64,000 nucleotides of DNA. Source: JAILZP01 sp037444185 (GTDB taxonomy: Bacteria; Bacillota; Desulfotomaculia; Desulfotomaculales; Desulfocucumaceae). How positions within the stretch are numbered: position 1 is the first letter of the stretch; each line of letters starts with the position of its first letter. Shown here piece by piece: positions 1 to 9,601 of this stretch. Location: assembly GCA_037444185.1 (NCBI GenBank), contig JBBIMW010000005.1, positions 1 to 64,000 of the forward strand. Direction: 5' to 3'. A program made the position numbers and the translations under genes. The notes beneath the pieces were generated by a model. It was not told where the DNA came from. It searched no databases and was given only the letters and a program-made list of their open reading frames with translations.

Positions 1-141
1 CTCACCTCTTACATTTACGGGCGGGCCGCCGGAAGTGAGACAATGGACAGTCTGACGGAGGCGGGCAGAAGGGAAATAAGCTACTATGAATCGAAAAATC
101 TTCTCCATGAGTTCGCCGGGATAAACGGGAGCGGGGCCTGA
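1..141 (+). CDS. C-terminal end of an unidentified protein
   Basis: An open frame enters from the left edge and runs 46 codons to a TGA at 139-141. The visible tail is hydrophilic and ends in a Gly/Ser-rich stretch. I do not recognise the family; it does not look like the C-terminus of PurL, PurC or PurB, which one would expect just before purF. It lies on the same strand as purF with a 45-base gap, so it may be the preceding gene of the same operon. Too little is visible for any function. Confidence 0.45.
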   Translation, partial: LTSYIYGRAAGSETMDSLTEAGRREISYYESKNLLHEFAGINGSGA

Positions 142-186
142 GCCGGAGTCTGGCGGCCGGGGGAAGCGGCAAGGATTGGGGGGGGG

Positions 187-1617
187 ATGATGAAAGCCGG
201 ATCGATGTATGCACGGCACGATCCTGACAAACCTGGTGAAGAGTGCGGTATATTCGGGGTTTACGGCAGGGGACTGGATGTGGCCAGGATCACCTATTAC
301 GGTTTGTACGCCCTCCAGCACAGGGGGCAGGAGAGCGCCGGCATCGCCACCTCGGACGGGAAGATCGTGTCGCTGCACAAGGACATGGGACTGGTGTCAG
401 ATGTGTTCAGCCCGGTTGCACTGGACCGCCTGGGGGGGCACATAGCCGTCGGGCATGTCCGCTATTCCACCACAGGGTCCAGCCAGACCATAAATGCCCA
501 GCCGCTGGTGTTCAAGTACGCCGGGGGGACCATCGGGCTGGCTCACAACGGCAATATCACCAATATTTACGACCTGCGTTCCCAGCTGGCCTCCACCGGC
601 TCGGTCTTTCAGTCCACCACCGACAGCGAGGTAATTGTCAACCTTATTGCCAGGTACAGCCGGAACACGCTGGAGGAGGCCCTGGCCAAATGCATGATTG
701 ACGTCAAGGGCGCCTATTCCCTTCTGATCATCACTGAGGAGAGCCTCATAGCGGTCAGGGACCCCTATGGATTCAGGCCACTGTGCCTGGGCCGGCTGGG
801 GGACGGATTTGTGGCGGCGTCGGAATCCTGCGCCCTGGATACCGTGGGGGCGAAGAAGCTCAGGGATGTGGAGCCGGGCGAGATGTTAATCATAGACCAC
901 CGGGGGGCAAGGTCCATAAAGGCCTTTTCACCGCGCAGGAAGGCCCACTGCATTTTCGAATATATATATTTTGCCCGGCCTGACAGCGAGATGGACGGTT
1001 TTCATGTAAACCAGGTCCGCAGAAATATGGGGAGACAGCTGGCCAGGGAATACCCGGTGGAGGTCGACCTGGTGATTCCGGTGCCGGATTCGGGGACCAC
1101 CGCCGCCAGGGGTTATGCGGATGAATCGGGCATACCCTTTGAAGAGGGCCTGATGAAAAACAGATATATCGGGCGCACTTTCATACAGCCCAGCCAGAAA
1201 ATCAGGGATTTGGGGGTCAAGCTCAAGCTGAATCCCGTAAGACAAATACTGGAAGGAAAGAGGGTGCTGATGGTGGACGATTCCCTGGTCAGGGGAACCA
1301 CCAGCAGCAATATAGTGCGTATGCTCCGGGAAGCCGGGGCGAGGGAGGTATACCTATGCCTCAGCTCGCCGCCGGTGATCAGGTCATGTTATTACGGCAT
1401 AGACACGTCTAACGAGGAAGAGCTGGTGGCGGCCCATATGTCCGTCAGTCAGATACAGTCCATGATCGGGGTGGACGGATTGTATTATCTCAGCATTGAC
1501 GGGCTGCTGAATGTGTTCGGCGACTACCGCGACAATTTCTGCACGGCCTGTTTCGACGGCAATTATCCGGTGGAGATAAACAAGCCGAAGGAGTTGGGCA
1601 AATTTTCCCTGGAGTGA
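187..1617 (+). CDS. purF: Amidophosphoribosyltransferase PurF
   Basis: Catalyses the first committed step of purine synthesis, PRPP + glutamine to 5-phosphoribosylamine, in the cytosol. The 476-aa protein has an N-terminal propeptide of about 19 residues followed by Cys20-Gly-Ile-Phe, the class II glutamine amidotransferase nucleophile exposed after propeptide removal. The PRPP-binding loop VDDSLVRGTT lies near residue 365. Cysteines in CIFEYIYF, SCYYGID and FCTACFDG match the four-cysteine Fe-S set of the B. subtilis-type enzyme, whose cluster makes the enzyme oxygen-labile (family knowledge). The start ATGATG follows a G-rich SD. First of five contiguous pur genes; the next gene, purM, starts 14 bases after the stop. 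Confidence 0.97.
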   Translation: MMKAGSMYARHDPDKPGEECGIFGVYGRGLDVARITYYGLYALQHRGQESAGIATSDGKIVSLHKDMGLVSDVFSPVALDRLGGHIAVGHVRYSTTGSSQTINAQPLVFKYAGGTIGLAHNGNITNIYDLRSQLASTGSVFQSTTDSEVIVNLIARYSRNTLEEALAKCMIDVKGAYSLLIITEESLIAVRDPYGFRPLCLGRLGDGFVAASESCALDTVGAKKLRDVEPGEMLIIDHRGARSIKAFSPRRKAHCIFEYIYFARPDSEMDGFHVNQVRRNMGRQLAREYPVEVDLVIPVPDSGTTAARGYADESGIPFEEGLMKNRYIGRTFIQPSQKIRDLGVKLKLNPVRQILEGKRVLMVDDSLVRGTTSSNIVRMLREAGAREVYLCLSSPPVIRSCYYGIDTSNEEELVAAHMSVSQIQSMIGVDGLYYLSIDGLLNVFGDYRDNFCTACFDGNYPVEINKPKELGKFSLE

Positions 1618-1631
1618 ATGGAGTTGTTAAT

Positions 1632-2678
1632 ATGGCGGACACGGACCGGAAAATGACTTACGCTGCGGCGGGGGTTGACATTGATGCAGGCAACAGGGCC
1701 GTCGAATTGATGAGGGAGTCGGTGAGGAGCACGTACAGGCCGGGTTTGCTGGCCGATATCGGGGGGTTCGGCGGACTGTTCGCCCTGGATGTCGCCCTCT
1801 ACCGGGAGCCGGTGCTGGTTTCAGGCACCGATGGGGTGGGCACTAAAATAATGGTGGCCATTATGGCGGATAAACACGACACCATCGGCATCGATGCGGT
1901 GGCCATGTGTGTTAATGACATACTGACCCAGGGGGCGGATCCTCTTTTTTTTCTGGACTATCTGGCCGTGGGCAGGCTGGTGCCCGAAAAGGTGGCCTCC
2001 ATTGTGGCCGGGGTGGCGGAGGGCTGCCGCAGGGCGGGGTGTGCCCTAGTGGGCGGAGAGACGGCTGAAATGCCGGGCTTTTACGGGGATAACCAGTACG
2101 ACATTGCCGGCTTTGCCGTGGGGGTGGTGGAAAGAACCCGGATTATAAACGGGTCGGGAATCCGTCCCGGGGACGCGCTGGTGGGGATTCCTTCTTCGGG
2201 CCTGCACAGCAACGGCTATTCCCTGGCCCGTAAAACACTGTTTGAAATGGCCGGATACCGCACCGACAGCCATGTTGACGAACTGGGGAGGACGGTGGGG
2301 GAGGAACTTCTGGAGCCCACCAGCATCTACACAAAACTGGTGCTGCCGTTATTGTCACGGTTTCAGGTGAAGGGGGCGGCCCATATCACCGGGGGGGGGC
2401 TGACTGAGAACATCCCCCGGGTGCTGCCGGAAGGGACGGCGGCGGTAATCGAGCGCAAGTCATGGACGGTGCCCCCGGTATTTAATCTGATTCGGCACAT
2501 CGGCCGGGTTGAAGAGCGGGAGATGCTGAAAACATTCAATATGGGCATTGGGATGGTGCTGGTGGTGGATTCAGCGGAAGCGGAGGAACTTTTGCGGGAT
2601 CTCCGGGGCATTGGCCCCAAAGCGCTGATAATAGGGGAGATTGTTGCCTCGGACGAAAGACGGGTGGTTTACAGGTAG
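1632..2678 (+). CDS. purM: Phosphoribosylformylglycinamidine cyclo-ligase PurM
   Basis: AIR synthetase: closes the imidazole ring of FGAM with ATP. About 348 aa, the normal family length. The N-terminus carries AGVDIDAGNRAVELM and the GTDGVGTKI phosphate-binding segment, both hallmarks of PurM. An in-frame GTG at 1614 overlaps the purF stop, but ATG 1632 has a GGAG at 1620-1623 with 8-base spacing and is preferred. Translation is probably coupled to purF. No oddities seen. Confidence 0.96.
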   Translation: MADTDRKMTYAAAGVDIDAGNRAVELMRESVRSTYRPGLLADIGGFGGLFALDVALYREPVLVSGTDGVGTKIMVAIMADKHDTIGIDAVAMCVNDILTQGADPLFFLDYLAVGRLVPEKVASIVAGVAEGCRRAGCALVGGETAEMPGFYGDNQYDIAGFAVGVVERTRIINGSGIRPGDALVGIPSSGLHSNGYSLARKTLFEMAGYRTDSHVDELGRTVGEELLEPTSIYTKLVLPLLSRFQVKGAAHITGGGLTENIPRVLPEGTAAVIERKSWTVPPVFNLIRHIGRVEEREMLKTFNMGIGMVLVVDSAEAEELLRDLRGIGPKALIIGEIVASDERRVVYR

Positions 2679-2742
2679 CGCCATTTTTGTCTTCCGGCGG
2701 AGCCGGACAATACAGTGCAAGCTGTAACCAGGGGGTGTGCAT

Positions 2743-3354
2743 GTGGACAGTATCAGGGTGGGAGTGCTGGCCTCCGGCCGGGGGTCGAATCTTCAGGCCA
2801 TCATCGACGGCTGTGAAAGGGGTGACATCCCGGCGGCGGTGGCTGTGGTGATTAGCGACAAGAAACATGCGGCGGCTCTTGAAAGGGCGGCAAGACACGG
2901 CATTCCGGCAGTGCATGTGAATCCTCCCGACTACTGCGGCAAAAAGGAGTACGAGCAGAGGATTGTGCAGGTACTGCAGGAATACGGCGTTGAGCTGGTC
3001 TGTCTGGCGGGATATATGTTGCTGGTGGGAGATGTATTGTTGGAGAATTTCCCCAACAGAATCATGAATATCCACCCCTCGCTTTTGCCGGCTTTCAAAG
3101 GGCTGCACGCCCAGAGGCAGGCGGTGGAATGCGGGGTGAGGTTCAGTGGCTGCACCGTTCATTTTGTGGACAATGGAATGGATACCGGACCGGTCATTCT
3201 TCAGGCGGTGGTGCCTGTGCTTCCGGAAGACGGGGAGGACGAACTGTCCGCCCGCATATTGGAGAAGGAACACATAATTTACCCAGGGGCAATCAAGCTC
3301 TTTGCCGAGGGAAGACTTAGGGTGGAGGGCCGGAAAGTGATTATCAGGAGTTGA
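2743..3354 (+). CDS. purN: Phosphoribosylglycinamide formyltransferase PurN
   Basis: Transfers the formyl group of 10-formyltetrahydrofolate to GAR, third step of the pathway. The protein of about 203 aa starts SIRVGVLASGRGSNLQ, the family phosphate loop, has the catalytic HPSLLPAFKG segment (Asn-His-Asp triad: MNIHPS and GMDTGPV), and ends as expected. GTG 2743 is chosen over GTG 2737 because the AGGGGG SD at 2730-2735 gives 7-base spacing. It sits 60 bases after purM and 9 before purH, in the pur operon. Confidence 0.95.
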   Translation: MDSIRVGVLASGRGSNLQAIIDGCERGDIPAAVAVVISDKKHAAALERAARHGIPAVHVNPPDYCGKKEYEQRIVQVLQEYGVELVCLAGYMLLVGDVLLENFPNRIMNIHPSLLPAFKGLHAQRQAVECGVRFSGCTVHFVDNGMDTGPVILQAVVPVLPEDGEDELSARILEKEHIIYPGAIKLFAEGRLRVEGRKVIIRS

Positions 3355-3363
3355 GGTAATGCT

Positions 3364-4902
3364 ATGAAAAAGAGAGCTCTAATAAGTGTTTCCGATAAAA
3401 CCGGGGTGGTGGACTTTGCCTCCGGCCTGGTCCGGCTGGGATATGAAATAGTGTCCACCGGCGGGACGGCCGGCGTATTAAGGGAAGCCGGCGTTCCGGT
3501 GACGTACATAACTCAGGTCACCGGATTCCCGGAAATACTGGACGGCCGGGTAAAGACACTGCACCCGGCGGTGCATGGTGGCATACTGGCCAAGCGCAGC
3601 GCTGATCACTCCGGTCAGCTTGAAAAACAGGGGATCGGTTTCATCGATTTGGTGGCGGTGAATCTTTATCCCTTCAGGCAGGCCATATTAAAACCCGGCG
3701 CCGGCCTGGAGGAGGCCGTGGAAAACATCGATATAGGCGGTCCCGCCATGGTCCGGGCGGCGGCGAAAAACCACCGCTATGTACTGGTGGTGGTCAACCC
3801 GGACAGATATAAAGAGGTTCTCGGGGCCCTGGAGGGCGGGGGGGCGGATTACATTTTCAGGCTCTCCCTGGCCAGGGAGGCCTTTGCCCACACAGCGTCA
3901 TACGACGCCTCCATTGCTTCCTACCTGGAGCGGAAAGAAGGCGGCCAAATGGTTTTTCCCCGGCTGTGGGACAGATCCTTTGAGTTGGCGCAGGTGCTGC
4001 GGTACGGTGAGAATCCCCACCAAAGGGCCGCCTTTTACCGGGATCCGGCCGCCGCGGGTGTTTCCGTGGGGGCGTCCAGGCAGGTGGCGGGGAAGGAGTT
4101 GTCCTACAATAATATATTGGATCTCAATGCCGCCCTGGATTTGGTCAGGGAATTCACCGACCCGGCGGCGGTGATCATAAAGCACAATAACCCGTGTGGC
4201 GCGGCCTGCGCCCGGGATACGGGGGAAGCTTACCGTCTGGCCTACGAGGCCGATCCCGTTTCCGCCTTCGGCGGTATTGTGGCCTTCAACCGCAATGTTT
4301 CGGCGGAGGCGGCCCGGCAGATGCGGGAAATATTTCTGGAGGCCGTAATTGCCCCGGGATATGACAGCGATGCGCTGGAGATACTGACCGGGAAATCCGG
4401 CCTGAGGCTTTTGGAAACCGGACAGTCCGGGGATTGGCCGGGGGACGGTCTGGAGTTGAGAAAGGTGAGCGGCGGCCTGCTGGTGCAGGAACCAGACAAT
4501 AAAGTTCTGGACAGGGACCGGCTGGAGGTGGTCACTACGGCCAAGCCCGACGACGCCGACCTGGAGGAGCTTTTATTCGGCATGACGGTGGTGAAGCACG
4601 TCAAATCCAACGCCATAGTGGTGACCCGGAACAGACAGCTGATAGGAGTGGGGGCGGGCCAGATGAACCGGGTGGGTTCCGCCGGGATAGCCTTAAGCCA
4701 GGCTGGAAGCCGGGCCCGGGGCGCCTATCTGGCGTCGGACGCCTTTTTCCCCTTTGCCGATACTGTAAACCTGGCGGCGGAATATGGAATAAAGGCCATT
4801 ATCCAGCCCGGCGGGTCGGTCCGGGACGAGGAGTCCGTAAAGGCGGCGGAGAGGCACGGGATAATAATGGTTCTCACGGGATACAGGCACTTCAGGCATT
4901 AA
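3364..4902 (+). CDS. purH: Bifunctional AICAR transformylase / IMP cyclohydrolase PurH
   Basis: Carries out the last two steps to IMP. 512 aa, the usual length. The N-terminal MGS-like IMP cyclohydrolase domain (about residues 1-195; SVSDKTGVVDFA, VSTGGTA, LHPAVHGGILA) is followed by the AICAR transformylase domain with the KHNNPCG motif around residue 275 and the C-terminal SDAFFPFAD segment. SD TGAGGT precedes the ATG. Gene order N-H-D is the common Firmicute arrangement. Confidence 0.97.
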   Translation: MKKRALISVSDKTGVVDFASGLVRLGYEIVSTGGTAGVLREAGVPVTYITQVTGFPEILDGRVKTLHPAVHGGILAKRSADHSGQLEKQGIGFIDLVAVNLYPFRQAILKPGAGLEEAVENIDIGGPAMVRAAAKNHRYVLVVVNPDRYKEVLGALEGGGADYIFRLSLAREAFAHTASYDASIASYLERKEGGQMVFPRLWDRSFELAQVLRYGENPHQRAAFYRDPAAAGVSVGASRQVAGKELSYNNILDLNAALDLVREFTDPAAVIIKHNNPCGAACARDTGEAYRLAYEADPVSAFGGIVAFNRNVSAEAARQMREIFLEAVIAPGYDSDALEILTGKSGLRLLETGQSGDWPGDGLELRKVSGGLLVQEPDNKVLDRDRLEVVTTAKPDDADLEELLFGMTVVKHVKSNAIVVTRNRQLIGVGAGQMNRVGSAGIALSQAGSRARGAYLASDAFFPFADTVNLAAEYGIKAIIQPGGSVRDEESVKAAERHGIIMVLTGYRHFRH

Positions 4903-4931
4903 CGGGGAATCGGGGCTGGAGGTGGTTGAGG

Positions 4932-6203
4932 ATGAAAGTTTTGGTCGTAGGCGGTGGCGGGCGGGAGCACGCCCTTTGCTGGAAGATAAGCCGGAGCCGA
5001 AGGGTGACGGAAGTTTTTTGCGCTCCTGGAAACGCCGGCATAAACGGCATCGCCCGCTGCGTGGACATCGGGGCGTCGGATATTGACGGCTTGGTGGACT
5101 TTGCCCTCGGGAACAAAATAGATCTGACGGTGGTGGGCCCGGAGGAGCCCCTTACCCGCGGTCTGGCGGACGCCATGGAAGGCAGGGGGCTTAAGGTATT
5201 CGGCCCCGGCGCCGGGGCCGCCGCCATTGAAGGCAGCAAGGCTTTGGCCAAGGACATTATGGCCAGACACGGCATACCCACGGCTAAATACGCCGCCTTT
5301 GACAGCCGCCGGGAGGCGGAAAGGTACATAAAGGGTCTTGATGGCCCCTGTGTGGTGAAGGCGGACGGACTGGCCGCCGGCAAAGGGGTGATGGTGGCCG
5401 GAAACCGGGATGAAGCCCTGGCGGCGGTTAGGCTTTTAATGGAGGACAAGGCCTTCGGCAGTGCCGGGGACGTTGTTCTGGTGGAGGAACTGCTGACCGG
5501 CGAGGAGGTCAGCATTCTGGCCTTTACGGACGGCGAGGCCGTGGTGCCCATGCTTCCCGCCCAGGACCACAAACGGGTCTACGACGGTGACGGGGGACCC
5601 AACACCGGGGGGATGGGGGCCTATGCGCCGGCGCCGGTTTGCACGGGGGAGATATATAATTATGCCCTGGAAAAAATCCTGAAGCCGGCGGTCAGGGGTA
5701 TGGCGGCCGAAGGGAGGCCCTACCGGGGAGTTCTTTACGCCGGGCTGATGATCACCGGACGGGGCCCCATGGTGCTGGAATTCAACGCCCGGTTCGGCGA
5801 TCCCGAAGCACAGCCGGTGCTGATGCTGCTGGAGAGCGATTTGGTGGAAATAATGGAGGCCGTTATTGAGGGAAGGCTGGACAGGGTGAAGGTGGAATGG
5901 AGCAGCGGGGCGGCGGTGTGCGTGGTTATGGCCTCGGGGGGGTACCCGGGGCCCTATAAAAAAGGATGCGAAATAAAGGGACTGGAGGAAGTGCCCGGCG
6001 GTGTCACGGTATTTCACGCCGGCACCGGATTAAAGGACGGCCGGGTGGTGACCGCCGGCGGCCGGGTGCTGGGAGTCACCGCGGCGGGGAGGGACATCCC
6101 GTCGGCAATGGCGCTGGCCTACCGGGGGGTGGAGCGAATAAACTTTGAGGGCGCGCACTACCGGAAAGATATAGGGATGAAGGCGGTGGGCGCCGGAACA
6201 TAG
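4932..6203 (+). CDS. purD: Phosphoribosylamine-glycine ligase PurD
   Basis: GAR synthetase; joins glycine to phosphoribosylamine using ATP. About 423 aa with the N-terminal VLVVGGGGREHAL nucleotide-fold motif, the DGLAAGKGV ATP-grasp loop, HKRVYDGDGGPNTGGMG and the metal-binding LEFNARFGDPE. An upstream TTG at 4926 is possible but ATG 4932 stands 8 bases from GGAGGT (4918-4923). Last gene of the pur cluster; purE/K/B/C/S/Q/L must lie upstream of the window or elsewhere. Confidence 0.96.
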   Translation: MKVLVVGGGGREHALCWKISRSRRVTEVFCAPGNAGINGIARCVDIGASDIDGLVDFALGNKIDLTVVGPEEPLTRGLADAMEGRGLKVFGPGAGAAAIEGSKALAKDIMARHGIPTAKYAAFDSRREAERYIKGLDGPCVVKADGLAAGKGVMVAGNRDEALAAVRLLMEDKAFGSAGDVVLVEELLTGEEVSILAFTDGEAVVPMLPAQDHKRVYDGDGGPNTGGMGAYAPAPVCTGEIYNYALEKILKPAVRGMAAEGRPYRGVLYAGLMITGRGPMVLEFNARFGDPEAQPVLMLLESDLVEIMEAVIEGRLDRVKVEWSSGAAVCVVMASGGYPGPYKKGCEIKGLEEVPGGVTVFHAGTGLKDGRVVTAGGRVLGVTAAGRDIPSAMALAYRGVERINFEGAHYRKDIGMKAVGAGT

Positions 6204-6315
6204 AATGCGGGAGACGGCATACAGGATAACTGGAAACCGGAATCCGGGATAAATGACGGGAACAATAGCCATGATATTAAAACCGGCGCAGATTTCCGGG
6301 AGGAGGCGTGATATT

Positions 6316-7725
6316 GTGGCTGTAAGTTCTTCCGCATTGGCCCTGACTGTTTTTTTTGTTACATATGCCGTAATTGTTTCCGAAAAGATACACCGCACCG
6401 TGGCGGCCTTTGCCGGGGCGGTGCTGGTATTGCTGTCAGGGGTGGTTGCGGTCGAGGAGGCCGTGAATTACATCGATTTCAATACCATCGGCCTCTTGGT
6501 GGGCATGATGCTGGTGGTGGGCATCGCCCGTCCCACGGGAATTTTCGAGTACGCCGCCATCAAGGCCAGCAGGCTGGCCCGGGGTGAGCCCCTGCTGGTA
6601 ATGGTCTACCTGGCTTTTCTGACGGCGGTTTTATCAGCCCTGCTGGACAATGTTACCACCGTGCTGCTGATGGTGCCGGTAACTCTTTCCATCACCAGGA
6701 TGATGGGGGTCAGCCCGACGCCGTATCTGATCACCGAGATTCTGGCCTGCAATATCGGCGGAGCGGCCACCCTCATCGGCGATCCGCCCAATATAATGAT
6801 TGGTGGCGCCACACACCTGGGATTTATGGATTTTGCAACAAACCTCACGCCGGTGGTGGTGGTTGTCTACACCCTGACCATGTTCATATTGCTGCGCATA
6901 TACAGTGCGGAACTGAGAACATCCCCGGAACGGCAGCGAAAAATAATGGAAATGGATGAGAACAATGAGATCAAGGATCATGTGCTGGCCGGAAAAAGCC
7001 TGCTGGTGCTGGTCCTCACTATACTGGGCTTTACCGTACACCAGCTGGTGCACCTGGAGAGCTCGGTCATCGCCCTTGGCGGAGCCACGATTTTGATGGC
7101 TATCAGCAGGGTTGACCCGGAGCGGGCCCTTCACGCCGTGGAGTGGACTGTAATCTTTTTCTTCCTGGGACTTTTTGTGGTGGTGGGGGCGCTGGAGGAA
7201 ACCGGGGTGATGGAGGCAGCCGCCCGTCTGGCGCTGGAAAAGACCCACGGCGCCCTTTTTGAGACCGGCCTGTTCATACTCTGGCTTTCGGCCCTGGCTT
7301 CATCCTTTGTGGACAACATTCCCTTCGTGGCCGCCATGATTCCTCTGATAAAAGAAATGGGGCGCCTGGGCGCCATTAAGAATATCGACTTTTTATGGTG
7401 GTCGCTGTCCCTGGGGGCCTGCCTGGGGGGCAACGGCACCATCATCGCCGCCTCCGCCAACCTAGTGGCCGCCGGCATGGCGGAGAGGGGCGGGGTGAAG
7501 ATAAGTTTTCTGCAGTTTTTGAAGGTGGGCTTTCCATTGATGGTTATGTCCGTAGCCATAGCCACTCTGTATCTGGCGGCTTGGTTCACCCTGGACAGGG
7601 CGACCGTATTGTGGGGCACCCTGGCCTTCGGGGCGGCCCTTTCCCTGATCCTGGGGCGTTTCAACCGGGGTGTCTACACTGAAGGCAGATCAAAAACATA
7701 TTGTGATAAAAAATCATCAAGTTAA
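6316..7725 (+). CDS. ArsB/NhaD (ion transporter superfamily) permease
   Basis: Integral membrane carrier of about 469 aa with 11-12 hydrophobic segments. The two signature loops of the ArsB/NhaD/DASS superfamily are visible: LIGDPPNIMIG near residue 155 and the inverted-repeat counterpart GGNGTIIAASAN near residue 375. Such proteins move anions (arsenite, dicarboxylates) or Na+/H+; the substrate cannot be told from sequence. GTG 6316 is chosen because a perfect AGGAGG lies at 6301-6306; a longer frame opens at 6253 without an SD. No arsR or arsC is nearby, which argues against a dedicated arsenite role. Confidence 0.85.
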   Translation: MAVSSSALALTVFFVTYAVIVSEKIHRTVAAFAGAVLVLLSGVVAVEEAVNYIDFNTIGLLVGMMLVVGIARPTGIFEYAAIKASRLARGEPLLVMVYLAFLTAVLSALLDNVTTVLLMVPVTLSITRMMGVSPTPYLITEILACNIGGAATLIGDPPNIMIGGATHLGFMDFATNLTPVVVVVYTLTMFILLRIYSAELRTSPERQRKIMEMDENNEIKDHVLAGKSLLVLVLTILGFTVHQLVHLESSVIALGGATILMAISRVDPERALHAVEWTVIFFFLGLFVVVGALEETGVMEAAARLALEKTHGALFETGLFILWLSALASSFVDNIPFVAAMIPLIKEMGRLGAIKNIDFLWWSLSLGACLGGNGTIIAASANLVAAGMAERGGVKISFLQFLKVGFPLMVMSVAIATLYLAAWFTLDRATVLWGTLAFGAALSLILGRFNRGVYTEGRSKTYCDKKSSS

Positions 7726-7780
7726 ATGTTACAGTTTAATGTTATAATTATTCTATATATACTGCGGTGGGGGATGTTTT

Positions 7781-8287
7781 ATGGCTTTAATCAGGGAGGC
7801 GGAACTTCCAGGGCTGGGCAAAAAATACCAGCTCAACCTTGAAAACGGTGATCAGGTGGTTGTTATAATTCACGACGACGGGACCAGGGAGATATATTAT
7901 TTCACCCAGGACGGTGACGACCCCCAGGCGTACCTGACACTGTCGGACCAGGAATCCAGACAGTTGGGCTCCATTATCGGGGGCGCCTTTTACCAGCCCC
8001 GGACGCTGGAAAGGCTGGATACCGCCGTGTCGAACCTGCGCATCGAATGGCTCAAGGTGCGGGACAAATCAATGATTGCCGGTAAAAGCATCGGTGAAAT
8101 GGGGCTGAGGAAAAACCACGGCATAATAATTATCGCGGTCATGGAGGACAGGGGCGGCGGCCGCAAAGAAACGGCCTGTATCAATCCCGGGCCGAGCTAT
8201 GTGTTTCAGCCCGGCCAGACGGTTATAGCCGCGGGGAGAAATGACAGGATCAAGGTGTTTGAAAAAATGTTCGGGGAAGGTTCCTGA
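7781..8287 (+). CDS. Cation:proton antiporter regulatory subunit (KhtT-like, TrkA-C domain)
   Basis: A soluble 168-aa protein. The C-terminal half (about 90-165: MIAGKSIGEMGLRKNHGIIIIAV... YVFQPGQTVIAAGRNDRIKVFEKMF) is a recognisable RCK_C/TrkA-C ligand-binding domain; the N-terminal part resembles the KhtT N-domain. It is immediately followed, with no gap, by the antiporter gene, the same pairing as B. subtilis khtT-khtU, where KhtT gates a K+/H+ antiporter. The role is inferred from that pairing. The AT-rich 55 bases upstream contain TATAAT at about 7743, a possible sigma-A -10 element without a clear -35. Confidence 0.85.
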   Translation: MALIREAELPGLGKKYQLNLENGDQVVVIIHDDGTREIYYFTQDGDDPQAYLTLSDQESRQLGSIIGGAFYQPRTLERLDTAVSNLRIEWLKVRDKSMIAGKSIGEMGLRKNHGIIIIAVMEDRGGGRKETACINPGPSYVFQPGQTVIAAGRNDRIKVFEKMFGEGS

Positions 8288-9508
8288 TTGTTTACCGATA
8301 TAATCATCAACGTCGGCCTTGCCTTTGTCTTTATCAGTGCCGCCGTTTTTTTCTCCTCCCGCATAAATTTTTCCTCCATCCCCCTTCTTATCTTCATGGG
8401 CATGATGGTGGGCCCCCATGCCCCAGATTTCGGAAGCTTTTCAATGAAGATCGTCTCCCACACCGAGTCGGTGGACCTGCTCTCAAGGATCGGCGCGCTG
8501 CTGATGCTCTTTTATCTGGGACTCGAATTTTCCGCCGGCAAGATCGCCCGGGCGGGCAAAAGCCTGCTTAAAAGCGGCACGGTCTATGTAGGGCTGAATT
8601 TTGTCAGGGGCCTGGCTTTCGGTTGGCTGTTTTTCAACTCCTGGGCTGAAGCGCTGGTGGTGGCCGGAATAACCGGGATATCCAGCAGCGCCATTATCAC
8701 CAAGCTGCTGGTTGATTTAAAAAGGGCGGCCAACCCGGAAACCGAGCTTATCCTCGGCATAATGGTGTTTGAGGATGTTTTCTTGGCCGTCTACCTTTCG
8801 GTGCTGTCCGGAATTCTGCTTACCGGCAGTGTGAGCGACTGGAGACTACTGGTCAATATACTCGTCATACTGGTGTTTATTTCCACGGTCATTGCCTTCG
8901 GGCGCCGTTTCGGCAATTTCCTCGAAAACAGCCTGAAATTCCGGAATTTTGAAACCTTCGCCGTGGGCATTTTCACCTTGCTCTTAATATCCGGCATAAT
9001 GGCGGAAAAACTGCATATAGCCGAGGCTATGGGGGCATTGCTGCTGGGCTTGGTTCTGGCCGAAACCGCACACCAGCAGCGCATTGTTCAAATGATTGCG
9101 CCGATGAGGGATCTTTTCGGCGCCGTGTTCTTTTTCTCCTTCGGCATGGGCATAGACCACAGGTCCTTCGATGATGTGGTGATTCCCGCCGGCGCGGCGG
9201 TGCTGATGACTGTGCTGGGGAACACCATCACCGGTTACATCGCGGCCTGGCTTTCGGGCTATAAAAAAAGAAGGGCGGCCAATGTGGCCTTCACCATTAT
9301 GGCCAGGGGCGAATTCGCAGTCATTGTGGCCAGTCTGGCCGCCGCCTCCGGCCTGGGGGGCGATCTCCCGGCCTTTGCGGCCCTGTATGTGCTTTTGCTG
9401 GCCTTTATCAGCCCTGTTCTGGCCAAGAATTCAAAGTTTTTTTACGAGCTTTTTGAGCGGGTGGGCGCCGGACCCCGGTCAAAGGGGCGAAAGGGTGAAA
9501 CAGTATAA
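8288..9508 (+). CDS. Kef/KhtU-type cation:proton antiporter (CPA2 family)
   Basis: A 406-aa membrane protein with about 12 hydrophobic segments and the Na_H_exchanger fold of the CPA2 family: ALLMLFYLGLEFS, GITGISSSAIITKLL, GALLLGLVLAET, and FSFGMGID late in the protein. There is no C-terminal RCK domain; that function is supplied in trans by the preceding gene. The TTG start abuts the upstream TGA (8285-8287), so the two subunits are translationally coupled. Likely K+ (or NH4+)/H+ exchange at the cytoplasmic membrane; ion specificity is not determinable. Confidence 0.87.
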   Translation: MFTDIIINVGLAFVFISAAVFFSSRINFSSIPLLIFMGMMVGPHAPDFGSFSMKIVSHTESVDLLSRIGALLMLFYLGLEFSAGKIARAGKSLLKSGTVYVGLNFVRGLAFGWLFFNSWAEALVVAGITGISSSAIITKLLVDLKRAANPETELILGIMVFEDVFLAVYLSVLSGILLTGSVSDWRLLVNILVILVFISTVIAFGRRFGNFLENSLKFRNFETFAVGIFTLLLISGIMAEKLHIAEAMGALLLGLVLAETAHQQRIVQMIAPMRDLFGAVFFFSFGMGIDHRSFDDVVIPAGAAVLMTVLGNTITGYIAAWLSGYKKRRAANVAFTIMARGEFAVIVASLAAASGLGGDLPAFAALYVLLLAFISPVLAKNSKFFYELFERVGAGPRSKGRKGETV

Positions 9509-9523
9509 GGGATAAAGATGCTG

Positions 9524-9546
9524 CCGGACGGATGTCGGATTTTTTG
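9524..9546 (+). terminator. Weak intrinsic terminator after the antiporter pair
   Basis: A short bulged hairpin (CCG-G-AC / GTCGG, loop GGAT) is followed by six T residues. It lies 15 bases after the antiporter stop. The stem is short, so this is only a candidate. Confidence 0.35.
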
Positions 9547-9601
9547 TCATCGGATTTTAATATGCTAATAAAGGAAAACGATAAAAGACCGGGGTGGTTT
9601 T

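Noticed and set aside
2..214. Reverse frame at the left edge
   Set aside because: It is the antisense shadow of the upstream gene end and the purF start, with low-complexity Pro/Ser/Arg sequence.
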